NCBI GenBank assembly: GCA_903938365.1
Contig: CAJACZ010000159.1
Coordinates: forward strand, 1-62,962
DNA length: 62,962 bases
Source of the DNA: an uncultured Pseudomonadota bacterium
GTDB taxonomy: Bacteria > Pseudomonadota > Gammaproteobacteria > Steroidobacterales > Steroidobacteraceae
Direction: 5' to 3'
Shown here: one piece after another, positions 49,902-61,245 of the stretch
Position numbering within the stretch: the first letter of the stretch is position 1
Layout: every line of letters begins with the position of its first letter
Position numbers and translations under genes: made by a program
The notes under the pieces: model-generated
The model's input: the letters and a program-made list of their open reading frames with translations, nothing else
The model's database searches: none
Told to the model about the DNA's origin: nothing

Positions 49902-51170
49902 TCAGCGGTCGATCCGGGCCGCCGCGACCGGCGGGGATTTCCTCTCGTTCGCAAAGCGCGTGCCCTCGGGAGGATGAGTACCGAAGTACGAATGCACGCC
50001 GCGGAAGATGGCCTCCGCCAGCGCCCTGCGGCGGTCCTCGCGACGCAGCATCTGCTCGTCACCGGGGTTCGAGATGAACGCGGTCTCGACCAGCATGGAC
50101 GGGATGTCGGGCGACTTCAGCACCACGAAGCCCGCCTGCTGCACGGCCGGCTTGCGGACCTCGCTGACCCGCCCCATGGCGCGCAGCACGCGCTCGGCGG
50201 CCTGCATGCTGGCGCTGATGCTGGCCGACTGCGACAGGTCGAGCAGCACCGAGGCGAGCATGCGGTCCTTGTCGTCCAGCGAGACACCGCCCTTGAGATC
50301 CGCTGCGTTCTCGCGCTCGGCCAGCCACCGCGACTGCTCGTCGGTGGCGCCTTTCTCCGAGAGGACGTAGACCGAGCCTCCGGACACGCCTGGATCACGA
50401 ACAGCATCGGCGTGGACCGATACGAACATGTCGGCTTTCGCGGCCCGCGCCCGGTTCATGCGCTGCCGCAGCGTGAGGAAGTAATCGCCATCGCGCGTCA
50501 GCACGGCGCGCATGCCGGGTTCGCGGTTGATCCGCGCGGCGAGCTCGCGCGCAATGTCGAGCACGACGGTCTTCTCGTAAGTGCCGGCGCGCCCGATGGC
50601 CCCGGGGTCCGGCCCACCGTGCCCGGCGTCGATCGCGACGACAATCTCTCGGCCGTTCTCGGCCGGCGCGTGAGCCGCCCGCACCGCCACGTTGGCGGTT
50701 CTGCCCGCAGCGGCGGGCGCAGCATCCGCTGCCGCGGTCGTGGATGAGGGAGCGGGCGCGGGTGCTCCCAGTTCGATGACCAGCCTGGCCGCGCGCTCGC
50801 CTCCCGGCTGACGCAGGCGCGCCGGTGTGCCGCGGGGCAGCTCGACCACGACACGCAGATCGCCGTTGGCCTGGGGCCCGATGCGCACGGAAGTCGCCAG
50901 CCCTTCGCCCGCCGGCGCCCTGCCGCCCGCAGCGAAACGGACCGCGCGCAGATCCACCACGGCGCGACGCGGGTTTTCGAGGATGAAGAACCGGTGCCTT
51001 GCCGGCGCGGAGAGTTCGAGCACGACCTCGGTGCGCGTCGCCTCCGGCACGAGGCTGATGCGGCGCAGTTCGCTCCCGGCAGCCCATGCCGGGGCTCCCG
51101 GCGAGAGGCCGGCGAGCATCAGGCCGCAGACGGCTACAGCCCGGACGAGAAAAAAGAACGATGCTGGCAT
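49902..51170 (-). CDS. N-acetylmuramoyl-L-alanine amidase (AMIN + Amidase_3; AmiB/AmiC type)
   Basis: Signal peptide; AMIN-like LVPEATRTEVVLELSAPARHRFFILENPRRAVVDL; VVAIDAGHGGPDPGAIGRAGTYEKTVVLDIARELA; SVHADAVRDPGVSGGSVYVLSEKGATDEQSRWLAERENAADLKGG. Confidence 0.95.
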   Translation of the reverse strand: MPASFFFLVRAVAVCGLMLAGLSPGAPAWAAGSELRRISLVPEATRTEVVLELSAPARHRFFILENPRRAVVDLRAVRFAAGGRAPAGEGLATSVRIGPQANGDLRVVVELPRGTPARLRQPGGERAARLVIELGAPAPAPSSTTAAADAAPAAAGRTANVAVRAAHAPAENGREIVVAIDAGHGGPDPGAIGRAGTYEKTVVLDIARELAARINREPGMRAVLTRDGDYFLTLRQRMNRARAAKADMFVSVHADAVRDPGVSGGSVYVLSEKGATDEQSRWLAERENAADLKGGVSLDDKDRMLASVLLDLSQSASISASMQAAERVLRAMGRVSEVRKPAVQQAGFVVLKSPDIPSMLVETAFISNPGDEQMLRREDRRRALAEAIFRGVHSYFGTHPPEGTRFANERKSPPVAAARIDR

Positions 51171-51236
51171 CGGGACATAATCTACGGGCCCTGCGGAGCG
51201 AAATTCAAGCAAAAAGAACGCTCTGCCGCATGATCC

Positions 51237-51752
51237 TCAGGCCGCATCGGGCTGCGAGAGCCGCTGGAGCCAGCGCTCGCCGGCCGGAGAACCGGGGCTC
51301 GCTTCCAGCCAATGTTCGAGCGGACCTGCCGTGAGCCGCAGCGTGAGATCGGGTGGTGGCAGCGCACCGGCCCCCCGCTCCGGCCATTCGATCAGCCAGA
51401 CCGAGCCTGGGAGGTCGAAATCCCCGAACCCCAGTGCCGCCACATCCTCGGGTACCGCCAGGCGATAGAGATCCACGTGGAGCACGCGGATGCCGTGCGG
51501 CTCGTACTGCTCGAGCAGGCTGTAGGTGGGACTGCGCACCGGCCCCACGACGCCGAGCTGCCGGAGGAAGCCGCGCACGAAGGTGGTCTTGCCGGCGCCC
51601 AGGTCGCCGGTGAGGTACACCCGCAGCGCCCGCGGCAGCCCTGTGGGCAGGGCGACGGCGAATTCCGCCGCAAGGGCCTGGGTGTCTGCCTCGCTGCCCG
51701 CGCGGCGCACCCAGGGGGCGGTGGGTTCCCGGTCGCTCACGCGTTGACCCAT
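51237..51752 (-). CDS. tsaE: tRNA threonylcarbamoyladenosine biosynthesis ATPase TsaE
   Basis: VYLTGDLGAGKTTFVRGFLRQLGVVGPVRSPTYSLLEQYE...HVDLYRL. Confidence 0.95.
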   Translation of the reverse strand: MGQRVSDREPTAPWVRRAGSEADTQALAAEFAVALPTGLPRALRVYLTGDLGAGKTTFVRGFLRQLGVVGPVRSPTYSLLEQYEPHGIRVLHVDLYRLAVPEDVAALGFGDFDLPGSVWLIEWPERGAGALPPPDLTLRLTAGPLEHWLEASPGSPAGERWLQRLSQPDAA

Positions 51753-53212
51753 GAGCGCAGCCCGCGGGCGACGTCGCCCGCCAGCAATCCGCGCTCGCCC
51801 CGCCGCGCCTCGGCATCGCCCGCCAGCGCATGCGCCAGTACGGCCACTCGCGTGGCAGCCCAGGGATCCGGCATCTGGGCGCGGATTCCGGCGAGCGCGC
51901 CGGTGAGTACATCGCCCATCCCTGCCGTGGCCATTCCCGGGTTCCCCTGCTCGCAGAACGCCGCGATGCGGCCTCGCGAACCGACCAGTGTTCCCGCGCC
52001 CTTCAGGACCACGATCCCGCCAAATCGGGCCACCAGCCGCTCCAGCGCTCCGAGCCGATCCTGCTGGACCTCGGTCGTGCTGCAGCCGAGCAGGCGCGCA
52101 GCCTCGCCGGGATGCGGCGTGAGGACCCAGTTGCCGCGCGGTCCCAGTCCCTGCGCGGCGATGAGGTTGAGTGCATCGGCATCGACGATCAAAGGTTTGT
52201 CGGTCTGCATGACCCTGTGCAGGACGGCGCGCGACCAGTCGGACGTGCCGAGGCCCGGGCCCACGGCCACGACATCGGCGCGCTCGATGAAGCCGTCCAC
52301 TGCAGCGACGTCGTGCAGGGCCTGCACGATCAACTCAGGCCGGTGCGCCGCGACAGCGGAGGCACATTCGGGGGCCGCCAGCACCGTGACCAGACCGGCG
52401 CCCACCCGCAGCGCAGCCTCGCCCGCCAGGGCGGTGGCACCGGGCATGCCGGGGCCGCTGCCCACGATCAGGATCCGCCCGAAGCTGCCCTTGTGAGCGG
52501 CCCGCGCGCGCCGCGGCAGGCCAGCGGCGATCTCGGTCTGGAGCATGCGTTGCAGGCGCGGCTCCGGCGGCGGATCGGGCGTGCCTACCCCAAGGTCGTC
52601 AAAGAACAGCGTGCCGCAATAGTCCGGACCGTCGCCCAGGAAGAGCCCCGCCTTGAGCCCGACGAAACTGATGCTCGCGGTGGCGCGCACAGCGGCGCCG
52701 CAGGGCAGGCCGGTGTCACCCGACAGGCCCGACGGGATATCGAGCGACAGGACTGGCTGCCCAAGGGCATTGATCGCCGCAATGACGGCGGCCGTGTCGC
52801 CGCGGACGGGGCCCTCGAGCCCGGTGCCGAGCAATGCATCGATGATCACCTCGGCCGAGGCCAGCGCCGCGGCGCTGAAGGGCTCGACCGCGCCGCCGCT
52901 GGCGATCCAGTCCTGCCAGGCCCGCTGCGCGTCGCCGCGCAGGCGAGTCGGCTCGGAGGCCGCAAGCACGCGCACTTGGAGGCCCGCGGCGCGCGCCATC
53001 GGGGCCAGTACATAGCCGTCACCGGCGTTGTTGCCCGCCCCGCAGACGATCGCGATGCGCTGCGCTGCAGGCCAGTGCCCGCGCAGCACACGCAGGCTCG
53101 CTTGCCCTGCGCGCTTCATCAACGTGTAGCCGGCCACGCCCTGCTGCTCGATGGCGTGGGCGTCCAGTTCCCGGACCTGACGGGTCGAATAGATCGCAGT
53201 GGGCAAGGCCAT
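51737..53212 (-). CDS. nnr: bifunctional NAD(P)H-hydrate epimerase / ADP-dependent dehydratase
   Basis: YSTRQVRELDAHAIEQQGVAGYTLMKRAGQASLRVL...IVCGAGNNAGDGYVLA; GSFGRILIVGSGPGMPGATALAGEAALRVGAGLVTV...LTPHPGEAARLLG...GMGDVLTGALAG. Confidence 0.95.
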   Translation of the reverse strand: MALPTAIYSTRQVRELDAHAIEQQGVAGYTLMKRAGQASLRVLRGHWPAAQRIAIVCGAGNNAGDGYVLAPMARAAGLQVRVLAASEPTRLRGDAQRAWQDWIASGGAVEPFSAAALASAEVIIDALLGTGLEGPVRGDTAAVIAAINALGQPVLSLDIPSGLSGDTGLPCGAAVRATASISFVGLKAGLFLGDGPDYCGTLFFDDLGVGTPDPPPEPRLQRMLQTEIAAGLPRRARAAHKGSFGRILIVGSGPGMPGATALAGEAALRVGAGLVTVLAAPECASAVAAHRPELIVQALHDVAAVDGFIERADVVAVGPGLGTSDWSRAVLHRVMQTDKPLIVDADALNLIAAQGLGPRGNWVLTPHPGEAARLLGCSTTEVQQDRLGALERLVARFGGIVVLKGAGTLVGSRGRIAAFCEQGNPGMATAGMGDVLTGALAGIRAQMPDPWAATRVAVLAHALAGDAEARRGERGLLAGDVARGLRSWVNA

Positions 53213-53240
53213 GCCGCGATTATACTTCCGCCCTGCCCCC

Positions 53241-54323
53241 ATGCCCGCACCCACCGCACTCGACCTCGAAGACCTGCGTCGCGAACTGCCCGCACTCGCG
53301 GCGCAACTCGGCTTCAACGCCATCGGCGTTTCCGGCATCGATCTGGCAGCCGACGAGGCGCGCCTGCTCGAATGGCTCGCGGCGGGCCGCCACGGCCGGA
53401 TGCATTACATGGAGCGCCACGGCACGCTCCGCAGCCGCCCGGCGGAGCTGCTGCCGGGCACGCTGCGGGTGATCAGCGCCCGCATGGACTATTGGCCCGG
53501 GGATGCCGCGGACGCCGAGACCACGCTGCACTCGCCATCGCTGGGCTATGTCTCGCGCTACGCGCTCGGGCGTGACTACCACAAGGTGCTGCGCGGAGCG
53601 CTCCAGACGCTGGCCGGGCAGATCGTCGAGCGCGTCGGGGCCTTCGGCTATCGCGTGTTCTCGGACTCGGCGCCCGTGCTCGAGAAGGCGCTTGCGCGCA
53701 ACGCGCGCCTCGGCTGGATCGGCAAGCACACCAATCTCATCGCGCGCGATGGCGGCTCGTATTTCTTCCTCGGCGAAATCTACACCGACCTGCCGCTGCC
53801 CATCGACACGCCCGCCGAGGCGCACTGCGGCAGCTGCGAAGCCTGCATCCCGGCTTGCCCGACCGGCGCGATCGTCGCCCCCTGGCAACTCGACGCGCGA
53901 CGCTGCATCTCGTATCTCACGATCGAGCTGGACGGGCCGATCCCGGAGGAGCTGCGTCCGCTGCTCGGCAACCGGATCTACGGTTGCGACGACTGCCAGC
54001 TCGTCTGCCCCTGGAACAAGTTCGCGCGCAGCGCGGCGCACCCGGACCTGAGCCGCGTGCGGAACGGACTGGATGCAACTTCGCTGTCGGCTTTGTTCGC
54101 CTGGACGGCAGCGGAGTTCGACACGCGGATGCAGGGCTCGGCGATACGCCGCATCGGCTACGAACGCTGGCTGCGCAACATCGCAGTGGCGCTGGGCAAC
54201 GGGCCGCCGGTGCACGAGGCGCTGGCCGCGCTCGAGGCACGGGCCGACGATCCCTCTGGTCTGGTCCGGGAGCACGTCAGCTGGGCACGGGCGCAACTGC
54301 TGCGCCGCGGCGCCTCAGGCTGA
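53241..54323 (+). CDS. queG: epoxyqueuosine reductase QueG
   Basis: HYMERHGTLRSRPAELLPGTLRVISARMDY...DYHKVLRGALQTLA...HCGSCEACIPACPTGAI...GCDDCQLVCPWNKFA. Confidence 0.96.
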   Translation: MPAPTALDLEDLRRELPALAAQLGFNAIGVSGIDLAADEARLLEWLAAGRHGRMHYMERHGTLRSRPAELLPGTLRVISARMDYWPGDAADAETTLHSPSLGYVSRYALGRDYHKVLRGALQTLAGQIVERVGAFGYRVFSDSAPVLEKALARNARLGWIGKHTNLIARDGGSYFFLGEIYTDLPLPIDTPAEAHCGSCEACIPACPTGAIVAPWQLDARRCISYLTIELDGPIPEELRPLLGNRIYGCDDCQLVCPWNKFARSAAHPDLSRVRNGLDATSLSALFAWTAAEFDTRMQGSAIRRIGYERWLRNIAVALGNGPPVHEALAALEARADDPSGLVREHVSWARAQLLRRGASG

Positions 54324-55175
54324 GCCGGCCCGACTGAAGCGCAGGTTGTCGATCAGGCGCGCGCGCCCGAGTCGCGCCGCGACCAGCACCACCAGGTCGC
54401 GATCACCCGCCGCGGGGGGTTCCAGGTCGGACGCACGCCGCAGGGTGAAGTAATCCAGGCTGAAACCGGCGCGGGCCAGCGACGCCGCCGCCTCGGACTC
54501 GATCACCTCGAGCGGGACCCGCCCGCCAACGGCGGCCACGACGGCACGCTGCAGTTCCGCGTGGATCGCCGGCGCCACGGCGCGCTCCGCGGCATCGAGG
54601 TACTGGTTGCGGGAACTCATCGCCAGCCCGTCGGCTTCGCGCACCGTCGGTGCACCCACGACGCGTAGCGGCAGGCAGAGATCACGCGCCATGCGGCGGA
54701 TCACCGCCAGCTGCTGGTAGTCCTTCTCGCCGAACACCGCGACATCGGGCTGCACGATGTTGAACAGTTTGGCCACCACCGTCGCAACACCCTCGAAGTG
54801 ACCGGGACGGAAGGCCCCGCAGAGAATCTCCGACAGGCCGGGGACTTCGACCCGCGTGGCGCGGCCCGCCCCTTCGGGATACATCTCGCCCACGTCGGGC
54901 AGGAACATCAGGTCGCAGCCGGCCTGTTCAAGCATCCCGGCATCTCGCTCGGGGGTGCGCGGATAGTGGTTGAAATCTTCGTTGGGCCCGAACTGCATCG
55001 GGTTGACGAAGATGCTCGCGACGAAGCGCTGGCCATGCTGGCGTGCAAGGTCGATGAGGCTGATGTGCCCGGAATGCAGGTTGCCCATGGTCGGCACGAA
55101 CGCGACCTGCTCGCCGCCGCGCCGCCAGTGCGCGACACGTTCACGCACCTCGGCGATTCCAGTGAGGATTTCCAT
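54315..55175 (-). CDS. panC: pantothenate synthetase
   Basis: VAFVPTMGNLHSGHISLIDLARQHGQRFVASIFVNPMQFGPNEDFNHYPRTPERD...FGEKDYQQLAVIRRMARDL. Confidence 0.97.
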   Translation of the reverse strand: MEILTGIAEVRERVAHWRRGGEQVAFVPTMGNLHSGHISLIDLARQHGQRFVASIFVNPMQFGPNEDFNHYPRTPERDAGMLEQAGCDLMFLPDVGEMYPEGAGRATRVEVPGLSEILCGAFRPGHFEGVATVVAKLFNIVQPDVAVFGEKDYQQLAVIRRMARDLCLPLRVVGAPTVREADGLAMSSRNQYLDAAERAVAPAIHAELQRAVVAAVGGRVPLEVIESEAAASLARAGFSLDYFTLRRASDLEPPAAGDRDLVVLVAARLGRARLIDNLRFSRAGSA

Positions 55176-56005
55176 CAGCTGAAGCAGTGCTCGGGCGCGG
55201 GATAGCTGCCGCTCCTGACCGCACCGACATAGCGCCGGATCGCATCGAGGTTACCCGCCGCTCCGTCCATGCAGTTGAGCACGAAGCGCGGCTTGCGGCC
55301 CGTCGTGATATCGAGGACGTCATAGAGCACCAGGATCTGGCCGTCCGTATGCGGACCTGCACCGATCCCGATCACCGGCACCTCGAGGGCCTCGGTGATC
55401 CGCTGCCCCAGTTCGGTGGGGATGCACTCGAGCAGCACCACGTCGGCGCCCGCGGCCTCGAGCCGGCGGGCGCTGTCGATCATAAGTTCCGCGGCATCGG
55501 CTTGCCGTCCCTGAACCCGGAAGCCGCCCGTCTTGTGCACTGACTGCGGCTTGAGGCCAAGGTGCGCACACACGGCGATGTCGTGCGAGGCCAGGAATTC
55601 GACGATGTCGATCTGCGACGGGCCGCTCTCCAGCTTCACCATCTCGGCGCCCCCTTCCTGCATCAGGCGCACCGAGTTGGCCAGCGCGGTCTCGCGCGTC
55701 GGATAGCTCGCGAACGGCAGGTCGGCCATCAGCAGCGGCCGATGCAGCCCACGCGCCACGGAACGGCAGTGGTAAACCATCTCGTCCATGGTGACCGGCA
55801 CCGTGGTGTCGTGGCCCTGGATCACCATGCCCAGGGAGTCCCCGACGAGCACCACATCCACGTCAGCCTCGTCCAGGAGCGCGGCGAAGCTCGCGTCGTA
55901 GCAGGTCAGGCTGGTGATCCTCTCACCCTGCGCCTTCATCTTGTCGAGCGTGGCCAGCGACACGGGCGGTCGTGTCGAATCACGCAACTGCAGGTGGGTG
56001 TACAT
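55175..56005 (-). CDS. panB: 3-methyl-2-oxobutanoate hydroxymethyltransferase
   Basis: ITSLTCYDASFAALLDEADVDVVLVGDSLGMVIQGHDTTVPVTMDEMVYHCRSVARG...AHLGLKPQSVHKTGGFRVQGR. Confidence 0.97.
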   Translation of the reverse strand: MYTHLQLRDSTRPPVSLATLDKMKAQGERITSLTCYDASFAALLDEADVDVVLVGDSLGMVIQGHDTTVPVTMDEMVYHCRSVARGLHRPLLMADLPFASYPTRETALANSVRLMQEGGAEMVKLESGPSQIDIVEFLASHDIAVCAHLGLKPQSVHKTGGFRVQGRQADAAELMIDSARRLEAAGADVVLLECIPTELGQRITEALEVPVIGIGAGPHTDGQILVLYDVLDITTGRKPRFVLNCMDGAAGNLDAIRRYVGAVRSGSYPAPEHCFS

Positions 56006-56025
56006 AGACGGTCTCCAGCGATCGA

Positions 56026-56682
56026 TCAGAGCGCTTCGTGGCGCAACGGATTGTAGTAGAGACGGCCCCGCTTCATGCGCTGGACGGCACCCATGAGATC
56101 AGAGAAATCCCCGGGACGATCCAGCGGGTCGATGGTGGCCGCGTTCACGATCAGCAGCGGCGCCGCGTCATAATCATGGAAGAACCGCGCGTAGGCCTGG
56201 TTCAGCTTTTCGAGGTAGGCCGCCTCGATGCGGCGCTCGGCAGCGATCCCCCGCCGCGCGATCCTGTCCAGCAGCACATCGACGGGAGCCTGCAGGTAGA
56301 TCACGAGGTCCGGCCGCGGCGCGTCGACCGCGATGCGTGCCGCCACCTGCTCGTAGAGCGCGAATTCAGCCTCGTCCAGCGTCACTTGCGCGAACAGCCG
56401 GTCCTTCTCGAAGAGGTAGTCCGCGACCCGGACCGGCGCAAACAGATCCTGCTGCCTGAGTCCCGCGAGCTGCTGCGCGCGCTGGAACAGGAAGGACAGC
56501 TGCGCGGGCAGGGCCGCCACCGCCGGTTCACGGTAGAAGCGCTCGAGGAAAGGGTTTTTCTCGGGCTCCTCGAGCAGCAGGTCGGCCGACAGCGCGCCGG
56601 CCATCTGGCGTGCCAGCCGCGTCTTGCCCACGCCGATCGGGCCCTCGACGACAATGAAACGCTGCGGAGAGTCGGCACCCAT
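56026..56682 (-). CDS. deoxynucleoside kinase family protein
   Basis: FIVVEGPIGVGKTRLARQMAG...EEPEKNPFLERFYREP...LVIYLQAPVDVLLDRIARRGIAAERRIEAAYLEKLNQAYARFF. Confidence 0.9.
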   Translation of the reverse strand: MGADSPQRFIVVEGPIGVGKTRLARQMAGALSADLLLEEPEKNPFLERFYREPAVAALPAQLSFLFQRAQQLAGLRQQDLFAPVRVADYLFEKDRLFAQVTLDEAEFALYEQVAARIAVDAPRPDLVIYLQAPVDVLLDRIARRGIAAERRIEAAYLEKLNQAYARFFHDYDAAPLLIVNAATIDPLDRPGDFSDLMGAVQRMKRGRLYYNPLRHEAL

Positions 56683-56685
56683 CGT

Positions 56686-57177
56686 TCAGTCCGCCAGGCG
56701 CATGCCGCGATCGAGCACGCGTGCGGCGAGCTCGCTCACCAGGCCGAGGCCGGGCACGGTCAGCCCCGGCGCGACGTCGCGCAGCGGGTAGAGCACGAAA
56801 TCACGCTCGGGAATGCCGGGATGCGGCAGCACGAGTTCGTCTTCCGCGACGCGCAGTTCGCCGAACACGAGCAGGTCGAGATCGATTTCGCGCGGCCCCC
56901 AGCGCACCTGCCCGCGCCGACGGCCAAGCGCCGTCTCGGCGGCACGCATTGCGCCGAAGAAGGCCCCGACTGACAGCTGCGTGAGGAGTCCCGCGACCGC
57001 GTTGACGAACGCGCCCTGCTCCACCGGCCCGAAGGGCGCCGTGAGATAGAGGGGCGAGCGGGACATCAGCCGCGTCCCGGGCAGCGCCCCGAGAGCGGCA
57101 AACGCGTCCCGCACACGGGCGCGCGAATCTCCCATGTTGCTGCCGATCCCCACATACGCAGGGCACCAGCGCGACAC
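56686..57177 (-). CDS. folK: 2-amino-4-hydroxy-6-hydroxymethyldihydropteridine diphosphokinase
   Basis: AYVGIGSNMGDSRARVRDAFAALGALPGTRLMSRSPLYLTAPFGPVEQGAFVNAVAGL...RWGPREIDLDLLVFG; GTG start at 57177. Confidence 0.95.
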   Translation of the reverse strand: MSRWCPAYVGIGSNMGDSRARVRDAFAALGALPGTRLMSRSPLYLTAPFGPVEQGAFVNAVAGLLTQLSVGAFFGAMRAAETALGRRRGQVRWGPREIDLDLLVFGELRVAEDELVLPHPGIPERDFVLYPLRDVAPGLTVPGLGLVSELAARVLDRGMRLAD

Positions 57178-57184
57178 GGGATAC

Positions 57185-58735
<1,551 letters not shown>

Positions 58736-58757
58736 GGCCGTAAGGCACTTGGTCAGC

Positions 58758-58833
58758 GCTCCTTTCGTCTAGAGGCCTAGGACATAGCCCTCTCAAGGCT
58801 GTAACACGGGTTCGAATCCCGTAAGGAGCGCCA
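58758..58833 (+). tRNA. tRNA-Glu(CTC)
   Basis: GCTCCTTTCGTCTAGAGGCCTAGGACATAGCCCTCTCAAGGCTGTAACACGGGTTCGAATCCCGTAAGGAGCGCCA; anticodon loop CTCTCAA. Confidence 0.95.
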
Positions 58834-58841
58834 TTTCTTCC

Positions 58842-59669
58842 ATGGAAGACCCCACCCAGGAGCGGCTGCAGGCCATCCTAGACAGTCCGAGCTACCGTGT
58901 GGCCATCCAGGACACCCAGTTCCTGGAGAGCGACGCCGCACGCTCCAGCCGGCTGGCGCTGGAATTCGACCGCACCGACTCCTATCTCAGGGCGGCACGC
59001 ATCGACAGCACCGTGGTGGTGTTTGGCAGCGCGCGGATCGTCGAACCCGAGACGGCCGCAGCCGCGCTGCTGGCGGCGGAACGCCTGGCACCGGAGCACC
59101 CGGACCGGGCCGCAGCCGTCGCCCGCGCGCGGCGTGACGTCAATTTCAGCCGTTATTACGACGAAGCCCGGATGTTCGGTCGCGAGCTCGGTTTCCATTG
59201 CTCCACCGCCTCGGGCCGCCACCAGCTCGTAGTGGCCACCGGGGGCGGCCCCGGAATCATGGAAGCCGCCAACCGTGGCGCCAGCGACGCCGGCGCGCCC
59301 AGCGTCGGCTTCAACATCCAGCTGCCCAGGGAGCAGAAGCCCAACCCCTGGATCACGCCGGGCCTGGCGTTCAGCTTCCATTATTTCGCGCTGCGCAAAA
59401 TGCATTTCCTGCTTCGGGCGCGCGCGCTCGTGGCCTTCCCCGGCGGTTACGGCACCCTGGACGAGGTGTTCGAGGCGCTCAACCTCGTCGCGACGGGCAC
59501 CATCCCGCCGATGCCGATCCTGCTGGTGGGCCATGATTACTGGACCCGCGTGGTCAACCTCGACTACCTGATCGAGCAGGGCTTCGCGGATCCGCTGGAT
59601 CGGACGCTGCTCCAGATCGTGGAAACCGGCGCCGAAGCCGCCCGCTTCATACTCGAGCACTGTCGCTGA
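58842..59669 (+). CDS. LOG/TIGR00730-family (lysine-decarboxylase-like) nucleotide-processing protein
   Basis: VVVFGSARIVEPETA...LVVATGGGPGIMEAANRGASDAGAPSVGFNIQLPREQKPNPWI...LVAFPGGYGTLDEVFEALNL. Confidence 0.9.
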   Translation: MEDPTQERLQAILDSPSYRVAIQDTQFLESDAARSSRLALEFDRTDSYLRAARIDSTVVVFGSARIVEPETAAAALLAAERLAPEHPDRAAAVARARRDVNFSRYYDEARMFGRELGFHCSTASGRHQLVVATGGGPGIMEAANRGASDAGAPSVGFNIQLPREQKPNPWITPGLAFSFHYFALRKMHFLLRARALVAFPGGYGTLDEVFEALNLVATGTIPPMPILLVGHDYWTRVVNLDYLIEQGFADPLDRTLLQIVETGAEAARFILEHCR

Positions 59670-61245
59670 ACCCCAGCGCGAGCGTCTGCGCCAGCGGATC
59701 CGCCAGAGACGTGTCGATGCGCAGCACGCGGATGCCCTCCGCCTCAGCCACCGGTTCGGCAATGCGCCGTTGCAGGCCGAGCACGTCCAGACCCGCTTCC
59801 GAGGGATCCCCACCTGCGGCCTGCCGATCCCGGATCCGCGCTTCGATCACGGCCTCCGGAGCGACGCATTCAACGAGCAGGCACTCGATACCGCACTCAC
59901 GCGCGAGACGCGCAAACGGTTCCCGCTGTTCGCCCCGCAGGAAAGTGGCATCGACAATCGCGACGCGCCCGCCGACCACGACATCCTCGGCGCAGCGCAG
60001 CAGGCGACCATAGGTCTGGCCCGTGGCTCGCGGCGTATAGATCCCACCCTCGAGCGGCGAGCCCGAATCCGCCAGGCCCTCGAGCCCCGCCAGCCGCTTG
60101 CGTTCCACGTCCGAGCGGACCAGCAGGGCGCCCGTGGCCGCGGCGGCACGCGTCGCGAGCCAACTCTTGCCGGAACCGGAGACACCACTCATCAGCACGA
60201 GGCGTCCTTGCCGACGCCGCAGCGCCGCCGAGGCCACCGCCACATAGCCGGCGCTGCGCTGCCGCGAGAGGGCGCGCACGGGTCCCGCGTCTTCGAGGGA
60301 ACGCAGCAAAAGCACCTTGGCGCGCACCAGTGCGCGGTGGGCGATGAACAGGTCAAGCACCCGGCACAGGTTGTAGTCGCCGCTGGTCTCGACATAGCCG
60401 GCCAGGAAGCCGCGAGCCAGATCCTCGCGCCCATACGCCCACAGGTCGGCATAGAGGAAGGCCACCTCGTCCGCGACGTCGATCCAGCGCAACCGGGGAT
60501 CGAACTCCAGGCAGTCGAAGGGCACCAGGACGCCCCCGATGCGCACGATGTTCGACAGGTGCAGGTCGCCATGGCACTCGCGGATCCGGCTTCCGAGCGC
60601 CCGGGTGGACAGGCTGCCGATCGCCTCGAGGAGGACGCGGTCCAGCGCACTGCCGACTGCATCGAGCCCGAGTTCCAGCGCAGCCGGAGCCGCGACGCTT
60701 CGCAGTTCGCGCAGGTTTGTCTGCAGGACTTCACCCGTCCGTGACACCACCTCGCAAGCGGCCGTCCTGGCATCCACATCCAGCTGCTCGTGGCGCATCG
60801 CGAGCGCCGCGCCGAAAGCCCGCAGTTCGCCGGGGTCCACTGCTCCCGCGAGCACGAGTTGATCCAGTTCCTGCGAGCCGTCGAAGCGCCGCATGCGCAC
60901 CGCATGCTCCAGCGGCACCCCTGCCCCGCCCATGACCGCGCTGCCATCGCGTTCGCAGACCGGCTCCACGGACAAGTAGAGCTCCGGCGAGAACCGCCGG
61001 TTGAGACGCAGCTCCTCGTGGCAGAAATGAGCGCGTGCCGCCGGATCGCGGAAATCAACGAAGGGGTAGCAGACCGGCCGCTTGATCTTGTAGGCGTAGT
61101 CGCCCGCCAGCAGCACCCAGGACATATGGGTCTGGAGCAGGCGCACCTCGCTCACCGGGTGAGGGTAGGCGTCCGCACGCAGCAGGCCGGCCAGCCGCGG
61201 CGGGAACCCCGACATGCGACTTCCGCCCCCAGCGTTTTTCAACAT
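59647..61245 (-). CDS. aminoglycoside phosphotransferase-like + P-loop ATP-binding fusion protein (start uncertain: 61254, 61245 or 61215)
   Basis: HMSWVLLAGDYAYKIKRPVCYPFVDF...ECHGDLHLSNIVRIGGVLVPFDCLEFDPRLRWIDVADEVAFL (APH-like) + LVLMSGVSGSGKSWLATRAA (Walker A). Confidence 0.88.
   Translation of the reverse strand: MLKNAGGGSRMSGFPPRLAGLLRADAYPHPVSEVRLLQTHMSWVLLAGDYAYKIKRPVCYPFVDFRDPAARAHFCHEELRLNRRFSPELYLSVEPVCERDGSAVMGGAGVPLEHAVRMRRFDGSQELDQLVLAGAVDPGELRAFGAALAMRHEQLDVDARTAACEVVSRTGEVLQTNLRELRSVAAPAALELGLDAVGSALDRVLLEAIGSLSTRALGSRIRECHGDLHLSNIVRIGGVLVPFDCLEFDPRLRWIDVADEVAFLYADLWAYGREDLARGFLAGYVETSGDYNLCRVLDLFIAHRALVRAKVLLLRSLEDAGPVRALSRQRSAGYVAVASAALRRRQGRLVLMSGVSGSGKSWLATRAAAATGALLVRSDVERKRLAGLEGLADSGSPLEGGIYTPRATGQTYGRLLRCAEDVVVGGRVAIVDATFLRGEQREPFARLARECGIECLLVECVAPEAVIEARIRDRQAAGGDPSEAGLDVLGLQRRIAEPVAEAEGIRVLRIDTSLADPLAQTLALGFSDSARV

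Noticed and set aside
47835-50747. 970-aa plus-strand ORF antisense to miaA/mutL/ami
   Set aside because: It runs against three well-recognised genes on the other strand, and the protein is Arg/Gly/Asp/His-rich with no domain. Long antisense ORFs are expected in high-GC DNA because stop codons are rare in those frames.
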